NCBI GenBank assembly: GCA_021648745.1
Contig: JAKISE010000004.1
Coordinates: 1-64,000 of the forward strand
Origin: Cyclobacteriaceae bacterium
Lineage (GTDB): Bacteria > Bacteroidota > Bacteroidia > Cytophagales > Cyclobacteriaceae
DNA length: 64,000 nucleotides
Reading direction: 5' to 3'
The position numbers and the translations under genes are program-made. The notes under the pieces were generated by a model. The model ran no database searches and was not told the DNA's origin. It saw nothing but the letters and a program-made list of their open reading frames with translations. This document shows positions 35,364-44,325 of this stretch, one piece after another; within the stretch, counting starts at the first letter, position 1, and every line of letters starts with the position of its first letter.

Positions 35364-36622
35364 AAACTTTAATAGTATTATTTTGCCTGACAGGAGCATC
35401 TGTATATGCGCAAACACCTAAGGTTCCTGCAAAGTTAGATTTTGCAGGAATACAATTAAAATTATCTGAAGGTGCTCGAAAAGAAATTCAAGAGGAAGTA
35501 AATAAGCTGCATAAAAGCCAAAAGCACTTTATGATTAAAGCAAATAGGGCTGCCTCTTATTTTCCTATAATAGAGCAAATTTTTGAAGAAGAAGGGTTGC
35601 CTGACGATTTTAAGTACTTGGCAATTCAGGAAAGCGGCTTAATTTCTGATGCTGTTTCAAGCTCAAATGCGGTTGGTTTTTGGCAATTTAAAAAAGCCAC
35701 CGCTCTAGAAGTAGGCCTAAGAGTAGATGCTAAAATAGATGAGAGAGTAAACATTGCATCTGCCAGCAAAGGAGCTGCTAAATATTTACAGCAGAATAAT
35801 TTATTTTTTAATAATTGGGTTCACGCATTGCAGGCCTATCAAATGGGAGCAGGAGGTGCTAAGCGCTCGCTTAAAAAAATTGAAAGCGGAGCTAAAACTA
35901 TGCATATTACAAAAGACACTTATTGGTATGTCTTAACTTTTTTATCTCACAAAATTGCCTTTGAACAGGCAGTAACCCTTGCTCGAAACAATGCACCTAC
36001 ATTATATATTTATACAAAAGGTAAAAATAAATCGTTGAAAGAAATTGCTAAGCAGACTTCTTCTCCACTGGATACTTTAAAAAAATATAATAAATGGCTA
36101 AAGACTAAAATAATTCCTAGTGACAAAGAGTATGCTGTTATCATTCCAAATTTTTCAAATGAGCCTATTTCTCCAGTAATAGCAAATAGCCCATTGCATA
36201 ATAAAGAAGAAGAGCAGAAAACAGGTATTTCAATACCACATACGATGCCTGCCATCAAGCGATTTACTATCAATGGGTTACCAGCTATAATGTCAAATAC
36301 AGAAATTACGATTGATGAGTTTGTAGAAAAATCCAGTATTTCTCCAACAGATTTTTCTAACTATAATGATATTCTGCCACATTATCATATTTTGCCAAAC
36401 CAAGTCTATTACTTAAAGCGGAAAATGGCTAAAGGCAAGGTGTATTACCATACGGTTGATCATAATGAAACGTTATGGTCTGTTAGTCAAAGGTTTGGAG
36501 TAAGGTTGGATAAAATAAAAAAAATGAACCGTATGGCTGAAGCAGAAAATGAACTCGAAGTAGGTAGAGTGCTTTGGCTTAAGAAAGTAAGGCCAAAAAA
36601 TTCCTCTGTAGAATTTAAATAA
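35360..36622 (+). CDS. Lytic transglycosylase with LysM domains (MltD-like)
   Basis: 420 residues. There is a signal peptide at 1-18 (VYAQ). The SLT domain has its catalytic Glu in LAIQESGLISDAVSSSNAVG (about residue 90) and the motif AVGFWQFKKATA. Two LysM-like repeats follow, one degenerate at about 295-350 and one clear at about 366-412 (YYHTVDHNETLWSVSQRFG, VGRVLWLKK). It acts on periplasmic peptidoglycan. It starts in an ATGA overlap with the methyltransferase. Confidence 0.9.
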   Translation: MKTLIVLFCLTGASVYAQTPKVPAKLDFAGIQLKLSEGARKEIQEEVNKLHKSQKHFMIKANRAASYFPIIEQIFEEEGLPDDFKYLAIQESGLISDAVSSSNAVGFWQFKKATALEVGLRVDAKIDERVNIASASKGAAKYLQQNNLFFNNWVHALQAYQMGAGGAKRSLKKIESGAKTMHITKDTYWYVLTFLSHKIAFEQAVTLARNNAPTLYIYTKGKNKSLKEIAKQTSSPLDTLKKYNKWLKTKIIPSDKEYAVIIPNFSNEPISPVIANSPLHNKEEEQKTGISIPHTMPAIKRFTINGLPAIMSNTEITIDEFVEKSSISPTDFSNYNDILPHYHILPNQVYYLKRKMAKGKVYYHTVDHNETLWSVSQRFGVRLDKIKKMNRMAEAENELEVGRVLWLKKVRPKNSSVEFK

Positions 36623-36701
36623 GATTAGAAATAATATTTGATGAGTTTCATAATGAAATATTGATTCTATCTTCTATCTTTGATTTATTACATCTTAGTT
36701 T

Positions 36702-37115
36702 ATGAGCGAAGCAGTTAATGTAATTAGAAAAGTAATGTTAGTTGATGATAACGATACTGATAATTTTATTAGTAGGAGAATCATTGAGATTACAAAGTTT
36801 GCGGATGATGTAATTGTTAAAAATTCTGGCAAGGGTGCTTTAGACTATCTTAAAGAAAATAAAGACTCTTCCGATCAGCTACCAGATATCATTTTTTTAG
36901 ATATTAATATGCCTATTGTAGATGGTTTCGTATTTCTATATGAATATGAAAAATTCGGTAATATGGTAAAGGATAAATGTAGGGTAATTATTTTGTCAAG
37001 CTCGGATAATAAACGAGATATCGACAAAATTGTTAATAACGATTATGTGATAAAGTTTGTTACTAAGCCTCTTACGGAGAAAACCTTAGAGGAAATTCTA
37101 CATTTAGAGTTTTAG
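36702..37115 (+). CDS. Single-domain response regulator
   Basis: 137 residues consisting only of a receiver domain. Acidic pocket VMLVDDNDTD (D15, D16), phosphoacceptor D67 in IIFLDINMP, and conserved Lys in KFVTKPLTEK. There is no output domain, so it would act by protein contact, as in CheY/Rcp1-type regulators. No histidine kinase is adjacent. TATCTTTG at 36675-36682 fits a -7 box. Confidence 0.9.
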   Translation: MSEAVNVIRKVMLVDDNDTDNFISRRIIEITKFADDVIVKNSGKGALDYLKENKDSSDQLPDIIFLDINMPIVDGFVFLYEYEKFGNMVKDKCRVIILSSSDNKRDIDKIVNNDYVIKFVTKPLTEKTLEEILHLEF

Positions 37116-37124
37116 AAGATCTTC

Positions 37125-38791
37125 CTAATAGTCAGGGTCTAAGCTTAGTTTTTCTTGTAATAATTTTATGGCGGGATGTTTCTCTGCCAGATGATTAAAC
37201 TTCTCTTTATTAGTATACAACATTTTCTTAGAAGTAGTTTCTAACTTCTCCAATTCAACCTTAATGCTATCGTTTAGTAAAGTTGTTCTCAAATGTGCTT
37301 GTAACTCAACTTTGAGTTTATCAAATGTAAGTTCCAGTATCGAATTATGAATTTGAATTTTTACAATTTCATCCATCCTTACATATTGGTGCTTTAGAAA
37401 TGCAACCTCTTGTTCACTACCAAGCTTTCTTCTTATGTCTATAAAGGCTTCCCATGACTTAGCTAGGCCCTCATCGGTAAAAGCGTTAATCTTCGCTTCC
37501 TTCGCTTTGGTAGGTTCAGCCTCCTTTTTTTGCTCTTCTTTTTGTGAGGCAAGTTTAGATTTAACTCCACCAATTGTGGGTATCCCTATTGTTTTTTTAG
37601 GCGATACTATAACGTTTTCTGAAGTATCCTTTAGTGGAGGCTCCTCTTTAATAGGATCGGATGTGCTTATTGGCGCCTTGGTAATAGGCGCAATTACTTT
37701 TTTTCGGTGCTCACCTCCAACTGAGCAACATTTATTAGGGCGTGTAAATGTGTTAATTTCATTAGCGTAATTTCGACATGCAAACGCTGGTTTTTTCTGC
37801 TTTTATACTCGAAATCGCACTTTGATAACAGGTTAAGGCCATTCATTAAAAATGACAGAGAACAATTGTTAGCCTGCTCTGCATATTTGGCTTGAACGCT
37901 AGCTGGTACGTCTAATAATGAGGTGGTTGCATTATCCTTACACATCATTAAATTTCTAAAATGATTGGCAAGGCCTACAATAAATTCGTGTCCATCAAAT
38001 CCATTTTTCAATACTTCGTCAAATAACAATAAAGCTTCAGATTGGTTTTTTTGAATAAAATGACCTACTAAATTAAAATAAGTATCATAGTCGAGGATGT
38101 GAAGGTTGCTTACGGTATCTGCATAGGTAACCGCTCCTTCTGAGGAGAAAGTAACAATTAAATCGAATAAAGATAGTGCATCTCTCAAGGCGCCATCTGA
38201 TTTTTGAGCAATTAAATGAAGAGCTTCCTCTTCTGTTTTAATATTTTCGGCCTCTGCAATTTTTTGCAAATGGTTGGCTATATCAGTTACTTGAATACGG
38301 TTAAAATCATAAATCTGACACCTAGAAAGAATGGTAGGTAGCACTTTATGCTTTTCGGTAGTGGCTAAAATAAAAATTGCATAAGGTGGAGGCTCCTCTA
38401 ATGTTTTTAAGAACGCATTAAAAGCCTGTTGCGAAAGCATATGAACCTCATCTATAATATAGATTTTAAACTTGCCCGATTGTGGAGGATAGCGTACTTG
38501 GTCAATTAAATTTCTAATATCCTCTACGGAGTTATTTGAAGCTGCATCTAGTTCAAAAATATTTAGTGATAAATCAATGGCGTCATCACCTTCAGCATCA
38601 TTAATCATTTTAGCCACAATTCGAGCACAAGTGGTTTTACCAACGCCACGAGGGCCACAAAAGAGAAGCGCTTGCGCTAAATGATTATTTTCAATAGCGT
38701 TTTGAAGCGTTGTAGTTATATTCTCTTGGCCTACAACTTCCTCAAAGCCTTTGGGCCTGTATTTACGAGCTGAAACAACAAAATTTTCCAT
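37125..38791 (-). CDS. dnaX: DNA polymerase III subunits gamma and tau, with predicted programmed -1 frameshift
   Basis: Clamp-loader ATPase. The zero frame (38791 to 37694) encodes 365 residues with Walker A CGPRGVGKTTCAR (about 44-56), Walker B IIDEVHMLS, SRC sensor ILSRCQIYDF and domain III, and ends at TAA right after GAA AAA AAG. The -1 frame is open from that site to 37125 and encodes a further, phylum-typical tau tail (KSWEAFIDIRRKLG, FLKHQYVRMDEIVKI, AEKHPAIKLLQEKLSLDP). A single -1 shift joins both parts into 555 residues. The tail is intact, so decay is unlikely. The short product would be gamma and the long product tau. A sequencing error in the A7 run is the alternative. Confidence 0.88.
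37670..37718 (-). promoter_or_regulatory. dnaX frameshift cassette: internal Shine-Dalgarno, slippery heptamer, stop, stem-loop
   Basis: Reading on the minus strand: GGAGGTGA at 37718-37711, then the in-frame heptamer A AAA AAG at 37703-37697 starting 10 bases after GGAGG. The zero-frame stop TAA follows at 37696-37694, then a hairpin with arms TTGCGCC (37693-37687) and GGCGcCAA (37677-37670), seven pairs with one bulge and a 9-base loop. These are the same three elements known from Escherichia coli dnaX. A perfect Shine-Dalgarno is striking in a phylum that seldom uses one. Confidence 0.8.
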
Positions 38792-38888
38792 CGCCTCGAA
38801 GATAATAATAAGACAATAAGATGTAAGACTTCAAGACAAAAGATTTCGTATTTCTTCTTTCACATCTCACATTTCTAATTTCATCAAC

Positions 38889-38896
38889 TATCTTTG
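38889..38896 (+). promoter_or_regulatory. Probable -7 box of the tmRNA promoter
   Basis: TATCTTTG matches the Bacteroidota TAnnTTTG -7 consensus exactly and lies 20 bases before the mature tmRNA 5' end. A clear -33 TTG box is not evident. Confidence 0.5.
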
Positions 38897-38916
38897 TTGT
38901 CCGAAATAACGTTTTT

Positions 38917-39320
38917 GGGGTCGACTGGAATTGACAGTAGGCGAATATTATATACTGGCATGTCGGGTGAGGAGTTAACATCCGTAATCAATATACTCAA
39001 ACCATATTTGGCGAATCTAATTACGCCATGGCTGCCTAATTTTAGCTCAAAGCTAAAATTGCAGGCTTAAAAGGTTTACCGTTTAGAACGGTACCTGGCC
39101 ACATCTCCCCAAATTTTGTTCTGTTGATTTGGAATTGAGGTGTCGAAAAAGCAAAACTGGCCTTTAACTGGCTACTTGTTAAAGGTGAGAAACCACGTAG
39201 CTAAGGGTTGTAGTTGGCTTGTTTCCGGCCGGCCGGCCTCGAAAACCTAAAGTGAAACTATGCATGTAGATGGTATATGGTTTCCTTATCTGGACCAGGG
39301 TTCGAATCCCTGCGACTCCA
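38917..39320 (+). ncRNA. ssrA: Transfer-messenger RNA (tmRNA)
   Basis: Rescues stalled ribosomes and tags nascent chains. The 5' end GGGGTCGACTGGAATTGAC pairs with the 3' end CGACTCCA, and GGTTCGAATCCC is the T arm. The tag reading frame is GGC GAA TCT AAT TAC GCC ATG GCT GCC TAA at 39010-39039, giving GESNYAMAA after the non-templated alanine. The length is about 404 bases, normal for one-piece tmRNA. A GGCCGGCCGGCC-rich stem lies at about 39227-39238. It is followed by a terminator and by partial duplications of its own 3' end. Confidence 0.95.
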
Positions 39321-39498
39321 CAAAGCATTTAAAGCCAACCCGCAAGGGCTGGTTTTTTTTGTTGAAAAGAGCAAAGCTTGCTTTGATGAATTTCAAACAA
39401 AAAAACCAGTTAATGCGAAGCATTCGGCTTTATTAAATGCTTTGTAACTCTTTTCCAACGAAAGGGATCACCGAAGGTAATCCCTGCGACTCCACAAA
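39305..39498. repeat. Direct and inverted duplications of the tmRNA 3' end
   Basis: AATCCCTGCGACTCCACAAA occurs at 39305-39324 (end of ssrA) and again at 39479-39498, each followed by a related CCCGCAAGGGCTGG terminator. Between them, the stretch from CAAAGCATTT (39321) through the first terminator is present again in inverse complement, ending at CTTTG near 39447. That makes a hairpin of roughly 60-base imperfect arms. The 3' end of ssrA is a classic integration site, so the direct repeats could be an att scar; local terminator duplication is the alternative. Confidence 0.7.
39331..39360 (+). terminator. Terminator of ssrA
   Basis: AGCCaacCCGCAAGGgCTGG hairpin followed by eight T. A near copy lies at 39509-39534 after the second ACTCCACAAA. 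Confidence 0.8.
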
Positions 39499-39826
39499 AT
39501 ATTGAAAAGCCACCCGCAAGGGCTGGCTTTTTTTAGTTAAAAGAAGTAAATTTTGTGCACACTCAATATAATTATGTGAAGTGTATTGAAGTATTGTATA
39601 TTACGATTGAGTAGCCCTTTATGAGAAACTTTTATGCGGTTGATATCGTTGCTTATTCAGGAGTGTGTATTAAAGAAAAATTATATTTTATTTTCCAATA
39701 TTTTTCGGAGCTATCCGTTAGCAACTATATAGGCTAATCCCCTTAATATTAAAAATATATCGAATAGGTAATTTACCTATTTTGCAATTTAGGTATTCAT
39801 CTTATAGGAAGATACGGAACTGTCAC

Positions 39827-39834
39827 TAGCTTTG
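39827..39834 (+). promoter_or_regulatory. Probable -7 box of rpoD
   Basis: TAGCTTTG matches TAnnTTTG and lies 28 bases before the rpoD ATG. The preceding 300 bases (39540-39826) hold no gene. Confidence 0.45.
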
Positions 39835-39861
39835 TATCGTTATTAATATAACAAAAGTGTT

Positions 39862-40728
39862 ATGAGACAACTAAAAATAAGTCAAAACATTACAACAAGG
39901 GAAAACCAATCGTTAGAGAAGTATTTCCAAGATGTGAATAGAATAGATATGATTACTTCGGATGATGAAGCAGAATTATCTATAAGAATAAAAGAAGGCG
40001 ATGAAGCCGCTCTTGAAAAATTGGTTCGTGCAAACTTAAGATTTGTGGTATCGGTTGCAAAACAATACCAGAATAGAAACCTTACATTAAATGATTTAAT
40101 TAACGAGGGCAATATTGGCCTTATTAAGGCAGCTAAGAAATTTGATCATACTCGAGGGTTTAAGTTTATTTCTTACGCAGTTTGGTGGATACGCCAGTCG
40201 ATCATGCAAGCATTGGCAGAAAACTCTAGAATGGTAAGGATGCCACTTAATAGAGTAGGTACGCTTAACAGAATTAGAAGAACTGCTTCTGAGCTGCAGC
40301 AAAACCTTGAACGAGAGCCAACAGATGAAGAGTTAGCTCAAGTACTTGAGATGACCGTAAGTGAAGTAAAGAAAACATTAGATGGTAATATGAGGCAGCT
40401 TTCGATGGATGCACCATTTGCTAATGAAGATGATAACTCATTACTTGATGTATTGATGGATAAATCGATTGATGAGACAGATAAGGGCGTTGCTTATACA
40501 GGTTCATTGTCAGTTGAAGCCGAGCGTTCGCTTTCAACACTTAAACCAAAAGATAGAGAAATACTAAAAATGTTTTTTGGAATTGGCCGTGAAAATGCTC
40601 TTTCGTTGGAGCAAATTAGTGATGAACTGGGCTTAACAAGAGAGCGTGTACGTCAGTTAAAAGAAAAATCGTTGAGAGAACTACGTGCATCTAATAGGTC
40701 TACAAACTTAGTGCAGTACTTAGGGTAG
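39862..40728 (+). CDS. rpoD: Primary sigma factor RpoD (Bacteroidota type)
   Basis: 288 residues, the short group-1 sigma of Bacteroidota lacking region 1.1. Region 1.2 DVNRIDMITSDDEAEL, region 2 LVRANLRFVVSVAKQYQNRNLTLNDLINEGNIGLIKAA (key NLRFVVSVAKQY), region 2.4 FKFISYAVWWIRQSIMQAL (key YAVWWIRQSI), region 3, and region 4.2 LSLEQISDELGLTRERVRQL. It recognises the TTG/TAnnTTTG promoters of the phylum. It is monocistronic with a terminator. Confidence 0.97.
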   Translation: MRQLKISQNITTRENQSLEKYFQDVNRIDMITSDDEAELSIRIKEGDEAALEKLVRANLRFVVSVAKQYQNRNLTLNDLINEGNIGLIKAAKKFDHTRGFKFISYAVWWIRQSIMQALAENSRMVRMPLNRVGTLNRIRRTASELQQNLEREPTDEELAQVLEMTVSEVKKTLDGNMRQLSMDAPFANEDDNSLLDVLMDKSIDETDKGVAYTGSLSVEAERSLSTLKPKDREILKMFFGIGRENALSLEQISDELGLTRERVRQLKEKSLRELRASNRSTNLVQYLG

Positions 40729-40748
40729 TAGAATATTCCCAAATAAAT

Positions 40749-40794
40749 AAAAGTTCCATTTTGATGACATTTGTCCCAAAATGGAACTTTTTTA
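40749..40794 (+). terminator. Rho-independent terminator after rpoD
   Basis: Perfect 15-bp arms, AAAAGTTCCATTTTG and its complement, followed by a T run. Confidence 0.9.
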
Positions 40795-40867
40795 TTGATC
40801 CAGATTTATCGAATCGTCCTAATTTGAGCCTCAGAGCTATTTTTGTTTTTGGCATCATTATGACAGC

Positions 40868-40990
40868 ATGGTTAGTATGAAAACTAATTATACGGAAATG
40901 AAAAAGTCGGAACTTAATTTTTTTAAAATATTAATGGGGCTAATATATGTGTTATTAGCAGTGCTTATAGTGGTTGCACTAACACTCTAA
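40868..40990 (+). CDS. Small single-pass membrane protein (hypothetical)
   Basis: A 40-residue ORF starting MVSMKTNYTEMKKSE (alternative ATG at 40877). It has one strong hydrophobic segment, ILMGLIYVLLAVLIVVALTL, at the C-terminus. The polar N-terminus and single transmembrane helix are typical of real small membrane proteins in this phylum. No homologue is recognised. Confidence 0.4.
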   Translation: MVSMKTNYTEMKKSELNFFKILMGLIYVLLAVLIVVALTL

Positions 40991-41013
40991 TAAAAAGTAG
41001 AATGGGAAGGAAA

Positions 41014-41649
41014 TTACTTTTTCTTTTTATCCAACGATTTTATAAACTTAGACCAGTTAAATGGATTTAAGAACGGATTGGATCTTGGCCCATAACTATC
41101 TTGCATATAATACAATTGCTGATTAAAATAGTAAGAGGCGTTTAAGCTAGCATCATAAGGCATACTTCTTACTAATGCTGCTAACGCATTTCCGTCTAAC
41201 CTATTTCCAATCATTTCCCCTGGATCAGGTACATTTATCGCCAAAATAGCTTCTTTAAACATCTTTTCAGATAGAAAAGGTGTAATGTCAATATTTTCCA
41301 GGTAAACAGTATCGATTTCCATCTTAAACACAACATTTACTCTGCCGTTTGCTCCTTCTGGGACCACAAAATCTTGTTTTATAAAACCTATTGAGCTTAT
41401 TACTAGGTGATCGCCAACCAGTACTGGCATTGAAAAATAGCCGTACATATTGGAAGTAGTTCCTCTGCCGTATTTGGGTACATAAATGTGAACACCAGGC
41501 AGTTGGGTTTGCCCATCATCGCTAACTATCAATCCGGTTAATTGAACTATATCTTGATTTTGCGCAAAAAGTGCTTTTGGGTTAAAAAAAACAATTAACA
41601 CGAATATGCTTAATAAAACACCTTTACGTATATAATTTGATTTGCTCAT
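41014..41649 (-). CDS. Carboxypeptidase-regulatory-like domain protein (secreted)
   Basis: 211 residues from the ATG at 41649 (MSKSNYIRKG). Signal segment VLLSIFVLIVFFNPKALFAQ. A CarboxypepD_reg-like beta-sandwich follows: LTGLIVSDDGQTQLPGVHIYVPKYGRGTTSNMYGYFSMPV, with GVHIYV and GTTSNMYGYF as landmarks (about 35-110). This is the domain found at the N-terminus of SusC/TonB-dependent receptors but here without a barrel. The C-terminal half is unassigned and ends in a lysine tail. It is probably periplasmic or outer-membrane associated. Confidence 0.78.
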   Translation of the reverse strand: MSKSNYIRKGVLLSIFVLIVFFNPKALFAQNQDIVQLTGLIVSDDGQTQLPGVHIYVPKYGRGTTSNMYGYFSMPVLVGDHLVISSIGFIKQDFVVPEGANGRVNVVFKMEIDTVYLENIDITPFLSEKMFKEAILAINVPDPGEMIGNRLDGNALAALVRSMPYDASLNASYYFNQQLYYMQDSYGPRSNPFLNPFNWSKFIKSLDKKKK

Positions 41650-41733
41650 AATGTCCAAAGATATTAATTACAGTCTTTATAAGAGGTAGTTTAGCAAATC
41701 AATTACTTAATTTGTGCTTTAATAAAAGAAAAA

Positions 41734-42129
41734 ATGCGTCTTACTCGATTTAATTTAAGTATAGGTACACAAATAATGAAGGCATTGGGGGATGAGGCCC
41801 GATTACGTGTTCTTAATTTACTAATTAATAGGGGTCCGATGACTATTTCTGATTTGGAACATATACTTGATTTTAGCCAAACGAAAACTTCTCGCCACGT
41901 TACATATTTAAAAAACTCAGGTATGCTTTCTTTTATTAAATTAGATCAGTGGGTGATTTACATGGTTAAGGATGAAGTGTATGATGTGATTAGCCAATTT
42001 GTTGAATTTGTAGAAAAAGACCAGCAATTGGAAAATGATGTCGAAACCTATGAAACCCTGCTTAATAATAGAGAGTTAGCCCAAAATAAAATACCCACAC
42101 ATAGATGGAAGCAACTAAAAAGCATTTAA
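41734..42129 (+). CDS. ArsR family winged-helix regulator
   Basis: 131 residues. ALGDEARLRVLNLLINRGPMTISDLEHILDFSQTKTSRHVTYLKNSGML (key LGDEARLRVL and SQTKTSRHVTYL) is the winged helix-turn-helix, at about 17-66. The metal-binding CxC of ArsR/SmtB is absent, so the signal is unknown. A C-terminal helix is charged. It overlaps the downstream HAD gene by 25 bases. Confidence 0.85.
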   Translation: MRLTRFNLSIGTQIMKALGDEARLRVLNLLINRGPMTISDLEHILDFSQTKTSRHVTYLKNSGMLSFIKLDQWVIYMVKDEVYDVISQFVEFVEKDQQLENDVETYETLLNNRELAQNKIPTHRWKQLKSI

Positions 42130-42800
42130 TATTTGATTTGGATGATACCCTTTGGGACTTTCAGCAAAACTCTCATGATACGTTATTGGATCTTTTTGAT
42201 GCATATCGAATTGGAGATCAGGGCATTGAGGTTGCTAGGTTTATTGAGGTTTTTAGAGAAATAAATAACGCCCTCTGGGATCGGTTTGACGAAGGATTAA
42301 TTACCAGAGAGGTAATTAGAAAGGAGCGATTCCCAGCTGTTTTTGAAAAACTTGATATTCATTTAAATGGAGTGGCTATGCAAATGCAAGATAGTTTTAT
42401 GAGCACTTGTTCGGCTAAATCAACATTGGTTAAAGGAGTGAAAGAAGTGTTGACGAAATTTAGTTCAACATATAAATTTCATATTCTTTCTAATGGGTTC
42501 GATGAAATTCAATCTATCAAAATTAAAGCTGGGGGCCTTGAGCCTTATTTTGATAAAGTGATTACATCGGGAAGGGCAGGGTTTCGTAAACCTGAACCTG
42601 AAATATTTGATTTTGCACTCAATGAAATTGGTGCACATAAAGAGGATTGTATTATGATTGGCGATAACCCATTTTCAGATATTGAAGGTGCTTTCAAGTA
42701 TGGGATAGATCAGGTGTATTATAATGTGCATAAAAAAGCCTGTAAAATAACACCAACCCATATTATTGATGATATGAGCGAGTTAATGAAAATTTTGTAA
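42105..42800 (+). CDS. HAD hydrolase (YjjG-like nucleotidase family)
   Basis: 231 residues. The nucleophile motif is FDLDDTLWDF (D11, D13), motif II is ILSNGF, motif III is GRAGFRKPEPEIF, and motif IV is MIGDNPFSDIEGA. DLDDTLWD and the noncanonical-pyrimidine-nucleotidase length point to the YjjG branch. It is translationally coupled to the ArsR regulator, which may respond to the metabolic state it controls. Confidence 0.87.
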   Translation: MEATKKHLIFDLDDTLWDFQQNSHDTLLDLFDAYRIGDQGIEVARFIEVFREINNALWDRFDEGLITREVIRKERFPAVFEKLDIHLNGVAMQMQDSFMSTCSAKSTLVKGVKEVLTKFSSTYKFHILSNGFDEIQSIKIKAGGLEPYFDKVITSGRAGFRKPEPEIFDFALNEIGAHKEDCIMIGDNPFSDIEGAFKYGIDQVYYNVHKKACKITPTHIIDDMSELMKIL

Positions 42801-43105
42801 TTGAAAATGGAGACAATTGAAAGAGCCTTTCATATCACTATGAGAGCAAAAGGGAGATTCTTCTAAAATTGTTTCAGATGTCACAGGTAAAAGTGATAAT
42901 AGGCCACTATTATGGAGTATATAAAAAACTTTAAGGAGCAATTGAAAAAGGTAATTGCTTAGGTTTAGTGTCTGATTAACTTTATTTCCAAAAAATTAAA
43001 GAAGTAAGAAAGCGGAGATAAGACTCGCTCTCTGAAGTAAAGAATTTGCAATTTACTTTTGGATAAATTTATGAAACCTCTTGTTTTATTATTATAACTT
43101 ATCCT

Positions 43106-43297
43106 CTAACTAAGTGTCATAATCATCGTCATTATCGAGCGCCCGCCTCCCGAAGTTGTACGAAGGGCAAGTAAGACTCGGTAATCTCTGGGCTCTTCCG
43201 AGCCTATTATTTGAGGACTATGGTTGGTTAGCCAAGAAGTATTTTCTGGTCTTACGCCAGACAATGACCATCTAAGTTGAAGACAAGCACACCCTTA
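43106..43297 (-). pseudogene. Unassigned C-terminal coding remnant
   Basis: In the 1.5-kb gap 42801-44325 one minus-strand frame reads LRWSLSGVRPENTSWL, IIGSEEPRDYRVLLALRTTSGG and ends IMTMIMTLS with TAG at 43108-43106. An adjacent frame upstream reads EWAALITERLSELNYKGVLVFNLDG and breaks. The composition looks like a decayed gene. I do not recognise the family. The rest of the gap holds a shortened family A element, a short REP-like fragment near 43140, and AT-rich sequence with no gene. Confidence 0.3.
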
Positions 43298-43344
43298 TAA
43301 TTTAGCTCTGATAAGCGTTCAGTTATAAGTGCCGCCCATTCATT

Positions 43345-43520
43345 AACTGAGCTTATAAGGAATAGCTGTCAGAAAATAAGGTAGTAGGTGGGACATTTGA
43401 GATAAAAGTGAACAAATTATGGATTATTCCTTCCGATAGATATCGGGATTGTTTCTAAAAGATTGCCTGCTAAATACTTTCACTTAAACCTGACAGTATT
43501 CCTTAGGTCAAACTCAGGTT
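43345..43520 (-). mobile_element. Shortened, inverted copy 3 of MITE family A
   Basis: The right edge, read on the minus strand, is AACCTGAGTTTGACCTAAGG followed by AATACTGTCAGGTTTAAGTG, matching the left end of copy 2. About 88 bases of the interior are missing. The part from AGCAGGCAATCTTTTAGAAA to ACCTACTACCTTATTTTCTGACAG remains. The other terminus has decayed to AACTGAGCTTATAAGG. A CCGATATCTATCGG palindrome interrupts it. Confidence 0.75.
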
Positions 43521-44325
43521 GAAATTTACACCAAAAATTTAATAATATGCTGCACTTAGGGTACTAAGTGGTATATGTGTCTACACAAAGAGGCATCCAT
43601 AATAATGTATCGACCAAATTTAAATGCCACTTACAATTGCAAGAGATATGTATATATAATAAAAAAGGTTGCTTTCTTATTATACGGTTTAAACGTGTAG
43701 AAAATGATTGAAATAAAGAATTTAGTATTTTTAAATACCAATAGCAGTCTTTACAATCATTTTATAATTCATTTAGCTGCTAAATTACAAAATAAACTTT
43801 GCAAATAACTATTTCTAGCTTTTACTTGGTTGTTAAAATATCTCTCAGAATCTGATATTATTGGAAATATGTTGAAAATGCTATTATCTAAATATTGGAC
43901 TAATATAATATTTATTTTTATATCTAAAAGATTTTCTAAAGTTGAGTTTAGGTAAGTTTAGATAACAGGGCCATAGTTAGATTTTTGACATTCAAATGTT
44001 AATATTAACCATCTTAAATTCGATTATAGACCATTATATATCAAAATTGATTTGATGCGTAGAATAATTATAAATAATTTTTCTACGCTATTTCGTGGTA
44101 TTTATTGCTGATTTTAAATAGTATAATACAAAGATTAAGTGTTCGATTAAAGTAGAAGTGTAAACTTCTCATTCTAGCACTTGAGTTGTACAGGCACTTT
44201 AATTTAGGTTCTTCATTTTTTAGTATCAGTTATGTCGAAAACAACAAAAAATATATTGTTCAACTATTGATTTTGCAATAAAAAGCTTTTACTTTGCGTA
44301 CTAAGTTCAACACACAAATCATTGT

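Noticed and set aside
37125..38791. dnaX as a simple pseudogene
   Set aside because: The -1 frame is open and conserved-looking to the end, and the break falls exactly on A AAA AAG with an internal Shine-Dalgarno and hairpin; decay would not place it so.
42801..44325. Large unannotated gene or long non-coding RNA in the 1.5-kb gap
   Set aside because: All frames are broken by stops apart from short remnants, and no strong terminator-bounded transcript is evident.
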